Part shown: positions 45,945-56,405 of the stretch, piece by piece
Position numbering within the stretch: position 1 is the stretch's first letter
How the letters are laid out: every line of letters starts with the position of its first letter
Source: Aedes albopictus
Taxonomy: Eukaryota > Arthropoda > Insecta > Diptera > Culicidae
Length of the DNA: 64,000 nt
Direction: 5' to 3'
Assembly: GCF_035046485.1 (NCBI RefSeq)
Contig: NC_085137.1
Span: 12,912,252-12,976,251, forward strand
The notes under the pieces: model-generated
Database searches by the model: none
Told to the model about the DNA's origin: nothing
Seen by the model: the letters and a program-made list of their open reading frames with translations, nothing else
Position numbers and translations under genes: made by a program

Positions 45945-46086
45945 TGCAGTGATCACCGGCGCGAAAACTGAAAATCGGCGGCGTGACAAACAGCGGCGTA
46001 TGGCGCGCCGCCGATAACTTGGTCGGCGTCGGCGTGGGACAAAAAGTGTCGGCGGCGGCGGCGTGGCGCGGCGGCGCACACGTCTA
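45945..46086 (-). repeat. CGGCG-rich subterminal block, right
   Basis: Matches the left block in motif content and inverted terminal sequence. Confidence 0.85.
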
Positions 46087-46339
46087 TTCCGGATGTGGAT
46101 TAGAGTGCAATAAAAGAATCCCAAAAAAATAGAAAACAAATAAGGAACCTACCTGTGAAGCATTTGATTCGCAGCTATATATCCAGCTTATAGTTTGTTT
46201 TGATAATAATGTTTGAATCCGACAAGTCATGTTGATATCCCAACAGTTTATTTTTTACTACAGATTCTAGCTGTGATGATATCGCATATCGATAGCTTCA
46301 AAACACTACTTGTTTGTGAATTTGGAAGGTTAAAACTAA

Positions 46340-46920
46340 ATGATAACAAGTTCTGTTATATTTTTCATAACAAATATGACGCCGTCCACAAATTACGTAA
46401 CGCTCAAGGGAGAGGGGGAAGTACAATCAAGCGATACAGTCAATACAAAAACTTTAGGACTATCATACTAAAAAGCGTGTTGGAAGAGGAAGGGGTATTA
46501 AAACATGACGATTTTAGCGTTGCGTTATAAATGAAAGCTACCCATGTTATACGTTTTGATTTCAACATTTTCTCTCGAGTGGTCAATATTACAAAAACTA
46601 TCAAACTTGTTTGCGTCAATACAAAAAATCTAACAAATTTAGAAATTATTATATTACAAAAATCATAGCAAATATTATAATAAATCTGTTACGAAATTAT
46701 GTTATAGGCAATTATTTTAATACGCATAATGTAACAAATTTCGTTACATACCTGTTTGAATAAATAATACAAGTTATGTTATAGTTTTGTTTCTTAAATA
46801 ATAACAAATTGTGTTACAATTTTGTTATGGTCATTCAAATATGAGAATCCTTACAACAAAGTTATATCAAATTATGTTATTTCTAACAACGATTGTTATA
46901 ATTTTGTTAGTATCTTGTTA
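46340..46920. repeat. ATAACAAATT-type repeats around a small MITE-like piece
   Basis: Short repeats as at 38585-38830. Near 46381-46550 a segment with CGCCGTCCACAAATTACGTA and a loosely inverse right part resembles the GGGGCTGTCC MITE family. Confidence 0.6.
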
Positions 46921-46957
46921 GGTGCTTCTGGTCGGGTTCTCCAGGAACTCCTAGATA

Positions 46958-47149
46958 CCCGATCAGGAGAGAATAGGTGTAGAATATTGAACTGAGGTAT
47001 GCAAAACCTAAAACAATAAATGGTGCGTGTTCTATGACTCAATAACACCTCAAGCAGTCCTCAATACCAAACAAATAACTCGTTGAGGTATTGTTGTCGA
47101 TGACTTAATACCTTGTCTTGGTATGATATTTAATTCGTTCCTGCTCGGG
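46958..47149. mobile_element. 192-bp MITE, CCCGATCAGGA ends, TA duplication
   Basis: Ends CCCGATCAGGAG and TCCTGCTCGGG are flanked by TA at 46956-46957 and 47150-47151. It interrupts array-like text. Confidence 0.72.
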
Positions 47150-47164
47150 TATAAACCTTCAGGA

Positions 47165-47345
47165 TGTTATCCATGGATTCCTCTGGGGATTTTTCAAGAA
47201 ATTTTTACAGAAATCTTCAATGAATTACAGTAATTTCCGTAGTGATTTAGAAACTTCTTTCAAACTTCTCCAAGGATTCCTCCAGTGATTTTTCCAGAGG
47301 CAAATGAAGGAATTCCTTTGAAGATTTCTACAAGGATTCCTTTTG
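47165..47345. repeat. degenerate GGAATTCC-type array remnant
   Basis: Short stretch of the same CTCCAGGGATTCCT-like family. Confidence 0.65.
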
Positions 47346-48034
47346 CGAGATTGTGACCGTTTTTGTGTTAAGTGTGTTTTTGCGGAATTGACATCACCGC
47401 TCTCAGTACTACGTGTGTAGCATAGATTTATTGCGCAGAAGCTCTTTCTGGGCTAGAATATTTTGTAATATAATCCGAAAAGGCAATGAAAACGGAACCA
47501 CTCGTTGATCTGAAATGAGAAATGTTATTTGTGGCGTTCATTTTTATTTGCCACACAATTATGATTTATGATTTAAGCTGTCTACACCTGTTCCACTTCA
47601 CCTATCGTCTATTGTCTCCTCTTTGTCAAGACACAATTGGGTTTTTAAATCTAAAACTAATATATTGATTATTTTATTTTATTCAAAAGAGCACCATTTT
47701 CTGAGCCACTTATATTTTTTTCAGAGTGTTTAGAACTTTATTTTGGTACCTAAAATCATTTTTTTAAATTTTTTTAAACCAACTGTTTGACCTGCCTACG
47801 GCAGAAAACTCCCTACGGCAGAAAATCACAGCCCTATTCATTACATTTTTTTTTTCTCGTTCATCAAAACTGACAAAAAATAACATAAACCACACCCCTT
47901 CACCATCCTCAATTAACTGTATTGTTTCCTTTGATAGAATCAGAACCTTCATGGAGTTTAAAATTCACAAAAAGCTATGCCGATTTTGTCAGCCTAAAAT
48001 ACAATCAAGGTCCCACTGTATACAATATTCAAAA
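47346..48034. other. unassigned AT-rich DNA
   Basis: No gene or clear repeat boundary seen. Confidence 0.5.
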
Positions 48035-48406
48035 GGAACGCATACAACTTACGTCACGCTTTACGAGGTGAGGGGGAATTCAACATAGTGTGACTAGCAA
48101 TACAAAAATTTCAGGGACTCATTAAACCAGTAAGACTAGAGTATAGCGCCACTTGCGCGGTGGCTTCTATATTCGTCTGTTGGCACTATAACTCAGTCAA
48201 TTTTGAACCAATTGACTTGAAATGTTGTACACGGGTAGATACTATACCTATCTCACTGCATTCTAAAAATTGTGTCAATTGGTTCAAGTTTGACTGAGTT
48301 ATAGTGGCAAACAGACGAATATAGAAGCCACCGCCCAAGTGGCGCGATTCCCTAGGAGGAAAGAAAAAAATAAAAAATGTGTTACGTAATTTATGGACGT
48401 CCCCTA
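48035..48406. mobile_element. GGGGACGTCC-type MITE interrupted by another MITE
   Basis: Left text CATACAACTTACGTCACGC and right text GTGTTACGTAATTTATGGAC plus GTCCCC are loosely inverse and belong to the 27600 family style. The element at 48139-48352 lies inside. Confidence 0.5.
48139..48352. mobile_element. 214-bp foldback MITE, TA duplication
   Basis: Arms containing GCGCCACTTG and GGTGGCTTCTATATTCGTCT pair over about 55 bp; TA flanks at 48137-48138 and 48353-48354. Its inner arm text (CTATAACTCAGTCAATTTTG) is related to the element at 51132-51339. Confidence 0.8.
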
Positions 48407-48507
48407 ATTGAAATTTCTGGCTACGTCACTGCTTCATGCATAAAAAAAAACATAAAGATATACTTATCCATACGTTTTAAAATTAAAATTTATTATTTTT
48501 TTTCGTG

Positions 48508-48575
48508 ATTCGATTATCCGGAGAATTCGATTATCCGGAGTGAAATAAAAATCAATACTCCGGATAATCGAGTCC
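48508..48575 (-). mobile_element. end of a GATTATCCGGA element (pogo-like?)
   Basis: On the minus strand TA is followed by CAGGTCGGACTCGATTATCC, then further CGATTATCCGGA copies. Same family as the sequence entered by the LINE at 34250. Pogo/Tigger affinity is a guess. Confidence 0.5.
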
Positions 48576-48680
48576 GACCTGTACTGTGAAAACGGGACCG
48601 ATGTGTCAATCCAAACTTTTTTGCGACCACTTCAAAGTGGCTCTGGGGTCCAATGGACCCCAGGTATCCATTAGAGGGTT

Positions 48681-49037
48681 AAAAGGCGAAACTGGATCCA
48701 TTTCCTCACTTTTTGGTTTTTGATTTTTTATAAAATAACGAAGCAATATTTTCAAAATCGGTTTTCGTGCACATTTAGAGTATGGATCAAGGTAACTCCG
48801 GATTTTTTTTTTCAGATGGAAAATGTTTTTAGTTTTCGCAGTAACCATTTTTAAACAAAATTTCACAAAAAAATGGTTTCTGCAAAAACGAAAAACATTT
48901 TCCACCTGAAAAAAAAATCAGGAGATACTTTGATCCATACTCTAAATGTGCACGAAAACCGATTTTGAAAATATTGCTTCGTTATTTTATAAAAAATCAA
49001 AAACCAAAAAAATGAGGAAATGCTTCCAGTTTCGCCT
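48681..49037. mobile_element. ~357-bp foldback element
   Basis: Arms starting AAGGCGAAACTGGATCC and the inverse ending GGAAGCAG-less CCAGTTTCGCCTT pair for about 150 bp. TTAA stands next to both ends, but the exact duplication cannot be fixed by eye. Confidence 0.75.
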
Positions 49038-49041
49038 TAAA

Positions 49042-49675
49042 TCCAAGTCTAGAATGTCATATTGAAGATATACAGTGATTTCTAACCTCATATCGTATTT
49101 CATAGTATTTCATGAATGTTTGACAAGGTACCTCATTGAGTTTCGAAACACAGTTAAGGAAAAATTGAATTATTTAAATATTTATGGAATTACTTTTTTA
49201 TGAATTAGGGGTATTAGGGGCATAATGGACACCCGGGGCGAAATGGACACCCCTGTTTTTGCCGAAACCGTTGATTTTTATGTTAAACTTTTATTGCATA
49301 AGTGTAAAGGAACAAGTCATTATTCTATTTTTCAAAAGTGCCATTTATATTCCTTCAAAATAACAAAAATATCATTGAAATTTAAAAATGTTTTTTATAT
49401 GGTGAAATTCTTATAATTTCGAAGCAGCAGCAAATAAGGTATTACGAGTGTTGGAGTGTGTCCACCTTAAAAACAAGTGAATTGTTACCTTATCTCCATG
49501 TATACGTAGATTAGGCAATGGATAAAGTATTATGTTTTTGATCAGAATTTACTCAAAATAGCAGTTTAAATTCTATCTACGTGAAAACACAATGTTAATG
49601 AATAGTTCTCAGATTTGAGAACACAGTTCACGTTTTCTGGTACCAATGCAGGCGTTACGAATACTTACACTGTGG
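49042..49675. other. unassigned
   Basis: GGGGCATAATGGACACC and GGGGCGAAATGGACACC near 49217-49252 look like an element end, without a partner. Otherwise nothing. Confidence 0.45.
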
Positions 49676-49677
49676 TG

Positions 49678-50130
49678 CATAATTGATCGGACAAACGCCG
49701 ATTTTCATACAAAATAGCCAAGTTTGAGATGCTGTAACTATGGGTTGCTTTGGTGGATTGAGCTCAATTTTTGACACGGAACTACAAATATGCTGATTTT
49801 TTTTTGTATACAAAATATAACATGTTTTCGTTCACATGTCTGTGCGTGGCAAGGCGTTGAAAATATTGCAAAAGTGATCGGACAGCGGCACGCGTGTTAA
49901 TCAAAGGGGTACCGCTGTCCGATCACTTTTGCAATATTTTCAACGCCTTGCTACGCCCAGACCCGTGAACGAAAACATTTTATACTTTGTATACACAAAA
50001 TACAGCATATTTGTAGTTCCGTGTCAAAAATTGAGCTCAATCCACCAAAGCAAACCATAGTTACAGCATCTCAAACTTGGCCATTTTGTATGAAAATCGG
50101 CGTTTGTCCGATCAATTATGCACCACAGTG
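49678..50130. mobile_element. 453-bp foldback MITE, TA duplication
   Basis: A nearly complete palindrome: ends CACTGTGGTGCATAATTGAT and inverse; TA at 49676-49677 and 50131-50132. Arms of ~210 bp close on a short loop near 49890-49915. Confidence 0.92.
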
Positions 50131-50242
50131 TATATTGTGGAAAATAGTTCTCAATAGCGTGAGTTTTATTCATGGTGTATATTCGTAAAGCAGAAATCTA
50201 CTTGTTCCGAAATCCGCGACGGGTTGTTGACAATATATGGAA

Positions 50243-50377
50243 CGGTTTTATTTGCGTGTGTTGGTTCCGATTGCATGACGTACTGGGTTTAAAGGTGACG
50301 CCAAAGCAGAGCATGATATATGACTTTTTGACGTGTGCGGCGTTCTTTACCCAAAGAGCAAGCATAAGAACCACGGT
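50243..50377 (+). pseudogene. unrecognised protein segment, repeated family member 2
   Basis: About 45 codons (VCWFRLHDVLGLKVTPKQSM, then IYDFLTCAAFFTQRASIRTT) align with 24785-24910. Differences are mostly synonymous (14 of 18 changed codons by my count). The segment is cut on the right at 50378 by the left-truncated foldback MITE, and lies directly between two copies of that MITE. No start, stop or splice sites of its own can be assigned; the open frame reaches back to an ATG at 50172. Confidence 0.55.
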
Positions 50378-50378
50378 T

Positions 50379-50817
50379 CGGACAAACGCCGATTTTCATA
50401 CAAAATGACCAAGTTTGTGATGCTGTAACTATGGTTTGCGTTCATGGATTGTGCTCATTTTTTGACACGGAACTACTAATATGCTGAATTTTACGTATAC
50501 TAAGTACAATAAGTTTTCGTTCACAGGTCTGGGCGTGACAAGGCGTTTAAAATGTGCAAAAGTGATCGGACAGCGGTACCCCTTTGATTTACACGCGTGC
50601 CGCTGTCCGATCACTTTTGCACATTATGAACGCCTTGTCACGCCCAAACCTCTGAACAAAAACATTTTGTACTTCGTATACGTAAAATTCAGCATATGAG
50701 TAGTTCCGTGTCAAAAATTGAGCTCAATCCTTCAACGCGACCCAAAGTTACAGCATCCCAAACTTGGCCATTTTGTATGAAAATCGACGTTTGTCCGATC
50801 AATTATGCACCACAGTG
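50379..50817. mobile_element. foldback MITE, second copy, left end missing
   Basis: Same family as 49678-50130. The right end is complete (…CACCACAGTG then TA at 50818-50819), but the first ~20 bp of the left end are absent; the element starts at CGGACAAACGCCG, directly against the coding segment. Confidence 0.88.
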
Positions 50818-50819
50818 TA

Positions 50820-51129
50820 TATAGAAAGCAGGAAATTCTAGGTTAGGCCTCATGAGAGTTTGATATTTCCAATAGAGTTCGGCTATAATTTCTTATGAAT
50901 GTTTTTAGACATCGACAAAAAATCAAGGCAAAATAAATTCACAAGTGAATAAAAATCCTTAATCATCCAGAAATTTATCACCGCTACTAGCACCATGTTG
51001 ATTTATGTAGATCAAACGAGCTTTTTTTTAACGTATTGTATAATATACAAAAGCGTGACTGCTGATAGGTTAAATAATGCTTTTAGAATATAATGTTATT
51101 ATGTTCAATTTCATCGTTTTGCGTTTAGG
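50820..51129. other. unassigned AT-rich DNA
   Basis: Nothing recognisable. Confidence 0.5.
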
Positions 51130-51131
51130 TA

Positions 51132-51339
51132 GGGTCTTGTACTATTTGGGCAGGTGTACCTATTTTGGGCAGTTGCCGCTATAACAAAGTCAATTTTGAA
51201 GCGATTGATTTGGATTTTTGTACAAAGTTGGATACTGTACGTGCCTAATTCTATACGAAATTTCAAATCAATTGAAATTGACTTAGTTATAGCGGCAAGT
51301 GCCCAAAATAGGTACACCTGCTCAAATGGTACAAGACCC
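51132..51339. mobile_element. 208-bp foldback MITE, TA duplication
   Basis: Arms GGGTCTTGTACTATTTGGGC and inverse pair for ~60 bp; TA at 51130-51131 and 51340-51341. Inner text resembles the 48139-48352 element. Confidence 0.87.
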
Positions 51340-51341
51340 TA

Positions 51342-52689
51342 TTAAAGCTGATAGGTACAAATTTGCCCAGGATGCTTGCCCCCTCTGACCGAAAAGCTGG
51401 CTACGCCCTTCGGTTGGTTAATCTTTGGCAATGTTTTGTGTGTCGTTGAATGTCTTAACACCTTCTCGTCAGATAAGGTAATTACATAATCACCGACTCT
51501 GAAAAATGTAGTAACACATTTTGAAAACAAATGTTTGAAAATGGTCATAAACTACCGATCAGTTTGGGGACAACCTTTGAAAAACATGGTACTTATTAGG
51601 TTGATTCTCCATCAGCTTTTAAATCTCACTGTCAGATGTAACATATCGCGGAGAACTACTAAACTGAATGTGAAACAGTCATTCTGAGTCTTCAATTCGA
51701 AATGGAATCATTTTCTTTTCAAGCAATTTCAATGTCATGAAACCTGAGATTGGCAGCTTGTTCTGCTCTGAAAGTCTCTATGCATACCCAGATCCACGCC
51801 ATCCTCTGGATCACCATTCAACCGCAACGCTTTTTGCAATGTCAGCCCAACGACGACGACGACGGGGAAAGAAATCCCTCAACCCTAAGAGAAGAACCCA
51901 GCCGGACAGGGCGAATTCAATGCTCGTGACCTTGCACTCGTCAGTCAAGAAACAGACCAGGCCACGAAGTTCTCATCCCTTTGCTGCGATGTGGATAACC
52001 GCGGCGGCGGCGGCGGCGATGCCAAATGCAATAAGCTCTGCGACTTTCCCCACTCCCCCTCAAGTGCCCATTATTGTTGGTTGAGTGATGCAGGTTTCCC
52101 CCATTTCTATGTCCGTGAGGTTGAGAGGAGAGTAGCTTGAGTCAGTCGCCGACGCGGACCGGCCCGGTCGTTGATGTTCATCCCCATCGATTTGTGCGAT
52201 TGTTTTACCCAAGCATTACCATTCATTTCATACCGAGAGGTCTCTTCCCCGCGCATCTGCACAAACCAATCATCCGCCGCCTTCTTCAGGTTTTTGCCGA
52301 GTCCTGGGCATTGCATTGCTGCATTACCAACCGATCGCTGCCAATGATCACACGGCCGCCAAAGGTAAATTCTTCTTTTCTATCGTGGGATGATTTTCAG
52401 TCCCCACTGGATTTTGACCTGTTTTCTGTCTTTTTGAATCGTTTGTTCATAATTCTATCTCTTATCACTTATTTCCTGATTTGTATAACTTCTACCATTT
52501 TTGTTTTCTATTTTTCTATCTTTTACTATTTCGCTACCAGCCCTGTTTTCATTATTTCTTAAACAAATTTTGACTAGCCCCAGGCTGAAAGTCTCTATAT
52601 TAAAGACAAAAAAAAAATGACTACTAGTTCAAAGATTTCATAGCGTTTTTGGAAATGGACTTCTGGGTTCGATGTTGAGGAGCATTTGG
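51342..52689. other. probably host DNA, no callable gene
   Basis: 51720-52370 is GC-richer with CGACGACGACGACG (51853) and GCGGCGGCGGCGGCG (52003) runs; an open frame at 51737-52084 is Arg/Ala low-complexity and not convincing. 52380-52620 is pyrimidine-rich. This could be leader or intron of a host gene. Confidence 0.4.
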
Positions 52690-52749
52690 AATTGAACCTG
52701 AAGAATCTAGGAGGGATCCCCGTAGAATTCTGAGAGGGTTCCCTGCAGA
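52690..52749. repeat. left fragment of the 23-bp array
   Basis: Diverged units ending in CCCTGCAGA, separated from the main array by the hairpin element. Confidence 0.75.
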
Positions 52750-53156
52750 CAGGGATGTTTTCGATCACCTGGAAATGATTTGATTCATTTGTCCATAACT
52801 TAGTTCAGAAACCTAATATTGAAATGCGATGTTCGGCAAAGTTGTAGATTAGTGTTTTTCCTACAATTACATATCACCAAAGACGCCATTTTCTAACTTT
52901 TATATATACAGCGCTTGAGCGCTAGTATCACCTACTCATACTAAACGATCGAAAAATTCGATCGTTTAGTATGAGTAGGTGGTATTAACGCTTTTACGCG
53001 GTAAATATTATAGTTAGAATAAGGCGTCCTTGGTGATAATTGTAGGAAAAACACTAATCTTCAACTTTGCCGAACACCACATTTCAGAATTAGGTTTCTG
53101 AAATGAGTTATGGACAAATGAGTCAAACGATTACCAGGTGATCGAAATCATCCTTG
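52750..53156. mobile_element. 407-bp hAT-type hairpin MITE, 8-bp duplication
   Basis: Ends CAGGGATG and CATCCTTG; CCTGCAGA flanks at 52742-52749 and 53157-53164. The arms pair for ~200 bp, and the centre (52929-52981) is a perfect 25-bp stem with a 3-base loop. The target lies inside a repeat unit. Confidence 0.9.
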
Positions 53157-53574
53157 CCTGCAGAATGCCGAGAGAAATTCCTGTAGAATCCTAAAAGGAA
53201 TTTCTTAGGTATTCCTGAAGAATTACGAGTGGGATTCCTGATGAATGCTGAAAGGGATTTCTGAAGAATCTTGAAAGGGACTCCTGTTGCATCCTGAGAG
53301 GGGTTCCCAAAAAAAACCTAATAGGGATTCCTGAAGAATACTTAGACAGTTCCTGGAGAACAACGAGTGAGATTTCTGAAAAATTCTTGAAATATTCTGA
53401 GGGATTTCTGAAGAATCCTGAGAGGGACTCGAGAAGAATCCTAGAAGGGATTCATGAAGATACCTGAGAGAGATTCCTGCAGAATCCTGAGAGGGATACT
53501 TGCAGAATCGCGCGAGAGATTCTTGCAGAATCCTGAGAGGGATCCCTGCAAGAATCCTGAGAGGGATTTCTGCA
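53157..53574 (+). repeat. diverged edge of the 23-bp array
   Basis: Recognisable GAGAGGGATTCCTG / CAGAATCCT units with frequent changes and spacing slips, grading into the regular array. Confidence 0.85.
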
Positions 53575-54943
53575 GAATTCTGAGAGGGATTTCTACAGAA
53601 TCCTGAGAGGGATTCCTGCAGAATCCTGAGAGGGATTCCTGCAGAATCCTGAGAGGGATTCCTGCAGAATCCTGAGAGGGATTCCTGCAGAATCCTGAGA
53701 GGTATTCCTGCAGAATCCTGAGAGGGATTCCTGCAGAATCCTGAGAGGGATTCCTGCAGAACCCTGAGACGGATTCCTGCAGAATCCTGAGACGGATTCC
53801 TGCGGAATCCTGAGACGGATTCCTGCAGAATCCTGAGAGGGATTCCTGCAGAATCCTGAGAGGGATTCCTGCAGAATCCTGAGAGGGATTCCTGCAGAAT
53901 CCTGAGAGGGATTCCTGCAGAATCCTGAGAGGGATTCCTGCAGAATCCTGAGAGGGATTCCTGCAGAATCCTGAGAGGGATTCCTGCAGAATCCTGAGAG
54001 GGATTCCTGCAGAATCCTGAGAAGGATTCCTGCAGAATCCTGAGACGGATTCCTGCAGAATCCTGAGACGGATTCCTGCAGAATCCTGAGACGGATTCCT
54101 GCAGATTCCTGAGAGGGATTCCTGCAGAATCCTGAGAGGGATTCCTGCAGAATCTTGAGAGGGATTCTTGCAGAATCCTGAGAAGGATTCCTACAGAATC
54201 CTGATAAGGATTCCTGCAGAATCCTGAGGGATTCCTGCAGAATCCTGAGAGGGATTCCTGCAGAATCCTGAGAGGGATTCTTGCAGAATCCTGAGAGGGA
54301 TTCCTGCAGAATCCAGAGAGGGATTCTTGCAGAATCCTGAGAGGGATTCTTGCAGAATCCTGAGAGGGATTCCTGCAGAATCCTGAGAGGGATTCCTGCA
54401 GAATCCTGAGAGGGATTCCTGCAGAATCCTGAGAGGGATTCCTGCAGAATCCTGAGAGGGATTCCTGCAGAATCCTGAGAGGGATTCCTGCAGAATCCTG
54501 AGAGGGATTCCTGCAGAATCCTGAGAGGGATTCCTGCAGAATCCTGAGAGGGATTCCTGCAGAATCCTGAGAGGGATTCCTGCAGAATCCTGAGAGGGAT
54601 TCCTGCAGAATCCTGAGAGGGATTCCTGCAGAATCCTGAGAGGGATTCCTGCAGAATCCTGAGAGGGATTCCTGCAGAATCCTGAGAGGGATTCCTGCAG
54701 AATCCTGAGAGGGATTCCTGCAGAATCCTGAGAGGGATTCCTGCAGAATCCTGAGAGGGATTCCTGCAGAATCCTGAGAGGGATTCCTGCAGAATCCTGA
54801 GAGGGATTCCTGCAGAATCCTGAGAGGGATTCCTGCAGAATCCTGAGAGGGATTCCTGCAGAATCCTGAGAGGGATTCCTGCAGAATCCTGAGAGGGATT
54901 CCTGCAGAATCCAGAGAGGGATTCCTGCAGAATCCAGAGAGGG
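53575..54943 (+). repeat. 23-bp satellite, subfamily A (~60 units)
   Basis: Consensus GAGAGGGATTCCTGCAGAAT + CCT. Each unit has GGATTC and GAATCC separated by CTGCA, so it can fold into a 6-bp stem with a 5-base loop. Blocks of three GAGACGG variants at about 53766 and 54042 are exactly 12 units apart, hinting at a higher-order repeat. A PstI-type CTGCAG recurs every 23 bp. Confidence 0.95.
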
Positions 54944-56219
54944 ATTCTTGCAGAATCCTGCGAGGGATTCTTGCAGAATCCTGCGAGGGATTCTTGCAGA
55001 ATCCTGCGAGGGATTCTTGCAGAATCCTGCGAGGGATTCTTGCAGAATCCTGCGAGGGATTCTTGCAGAATCCTGCGAGGGATTCTTGCAGAATCCTGCG
55101 AGGGATTCTTGCAGAATCCTGCGAGGGATTCTTGCAGAATCCTGCGAGGGATTCTTGCAGAATCCTGCGAGGGATTCTTGCAGAATCCTGCGAGGGATTC
55201 TTGTAGAATCCTGCGAGGGATTCTTGCAGAATCCTGCGAGGGATTCTTGCAGAATCCTGCGAGGGATTCTTGCAGAATCCTGCGAGGGATTCTTGCAGAA
55301 TCCTGCGAGGGATTCTTGCAGAATCCTGCGAGGGATTCTTGCAGAATCCTGCGAGGGATTCTTGCAGAATCCTGCGAGGGATTCTTGCAGAATCCTGCGA
55401 GGGATTCTTGCAGAATCCTGTGAGGGATTCTTGCAGAATCCTGCGAGGGATTCTTGCAGAATCCTGCGAGGGATTCTTGCAGAATCCTGCGAGGGATTCT
55501 TGCAGAATCCTGCGAGGGATTCTTGCAGAATCCTGCGAGGGATTCTTGCAGAATCCTGCGAGGGATTCTTGCAGAATCCTGCGAGGGATTCTTGCAGAAT
55601 CCTGCGAGGGATTCTTGCAGAATCCTGCGAGGGATTCTTGCAGAATCCTGCGAGGGATTCTTGCAGAATCCTGCGAGGGATTCTTGCAGAATCCTGCGAG
55701 GGATTCTTGCAGAATCCTGCGAGGGATTCTTGCAGAATCCTGCGAGGGATTCTTGCAGAATCCTGCGAGGGATTCTTGCAGAATCCTGCGAGGGATTCTT
55801 GCAGAATCCTGCGAGGGATTCTTGCAGAATCCTGCGAGGGATTCTTGCAGAATCCTGCGAGGGATTCTTGCAGAATCCTGCGAGGGATTCTTGCAGAATC
55901 CTGCGAGGGATTCTTGCAGAATCCTGCGAGGGATTCTTGCAGAATCCTGCGAGGGATTCTTGCAGAATCCTGCGAGGGATTCTTGCAGAATCCTGCGAGG
56001 GATTCTTGCAGAATCCTGCGAGGGATTCTTGCAGAATCCTGCGAGGGATTCTTGCAGAATCCTGCGAGGGATTCTTGCAGAATCCTGCGAGGGATTCTTG
56101 CAGAATCCTGCGAGGGATTCTTGCAGAATCCTGCGAGGGATTCTTACAGAATCCTGCGAGGGATTCTTGCAGAATCCTGCGAGGGATTCTTGCAGAATCC
56201 TGCGAGGGATTCTTGCAGA
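54944..56219 (+). repeat. 23-bp satellite, subfamily B (~55 units)
   Basis: Consensus GCGAGGGATTCTTGCAGAAT + CCT. It differs from A by C-to-T in the loop and A-to-C in the spacer, and the switch happens within one to three units at 54944-54965. Over ~1.27 kb I find only three single-base departures (near 55204, 55421 and 56146). The array is stop-free in all three plus frames because three units make a 69-bp cycle. Confidence 0.96.
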
Positions 56220-56405
56220 ATCTTGCAGAATCCTCGCAGGATTGTGATATGGATTACTGAAAAATCGTGAGAGGAATTCTTTCAGAACACTGACAAGGAT
56301 TCTTGAAGATTCTTAAGAGGAATTCCTATAGAATCTTGAGAACTATTTCTGGAAAAACACTGCAGAATCCTGAGAGATTTTCCAGGGTGGGATTCCTGAA
56401 TGGAA
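56220..56405 (+). repeat. diverged right edge of the array, with an inverted piece
   Basis: After TCTTGCAGAATCCT the text becomes CGCAGGATTGTGAT (56234-56248), an inverse of the AATCCTGCGAGG part of a unit. Diverged units continue to about 56405. Confidence 0.75.

Larger units (their letters stand above)
40942..46086. mobile_element. 5.1-kb hAT-like element with CGGCG-rich ends and an internal array
   Basis: Ends TAGACCTGTGCGCCG and CGGCGCACACGTCTA are inverted and flanked by TTCCGGAT at 40934-40941 and 46087-46094, an exact 8-bp duplication. TAG-type ends with TGTGC are common in hAT elements. Each end carries ~140 bp of CGGCGGCG with repeated CGGCGTGA, possible subterminal binding repeats. 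The interior is 41110-41835 (unassigned), a ~4-kb degenerate GGAATTCC array (41840-45835) and a short spacer. No transposase frame is seen. Confidence 0.82.

Noticed and set aside
51737..52084. 115-residue Arg/Ala-rich protein
   Set aside because: Composed of CGA and GCG triplet runs with no domain, no start context and no second exon.
53575..56219. CRISPR array
   Set aside because: Repeats abut with no unique spacers, and the surrounding repeats are those of an insect genome.
53575..56219. Identity with the known Aedes satellite piRNA locus
   Set aside because: I cannot recall that repeat's sequence or length well enough to claim a match; only the analogy is kept.
54948..56270. 440-residue open frame and its overlapping siblings
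   Set aside because: It is the B satellite read in frame; all three plus frames are open because three 23-bp units form a 69-bp stop-free cycle. The product is a 23-residue repeat with no other support.
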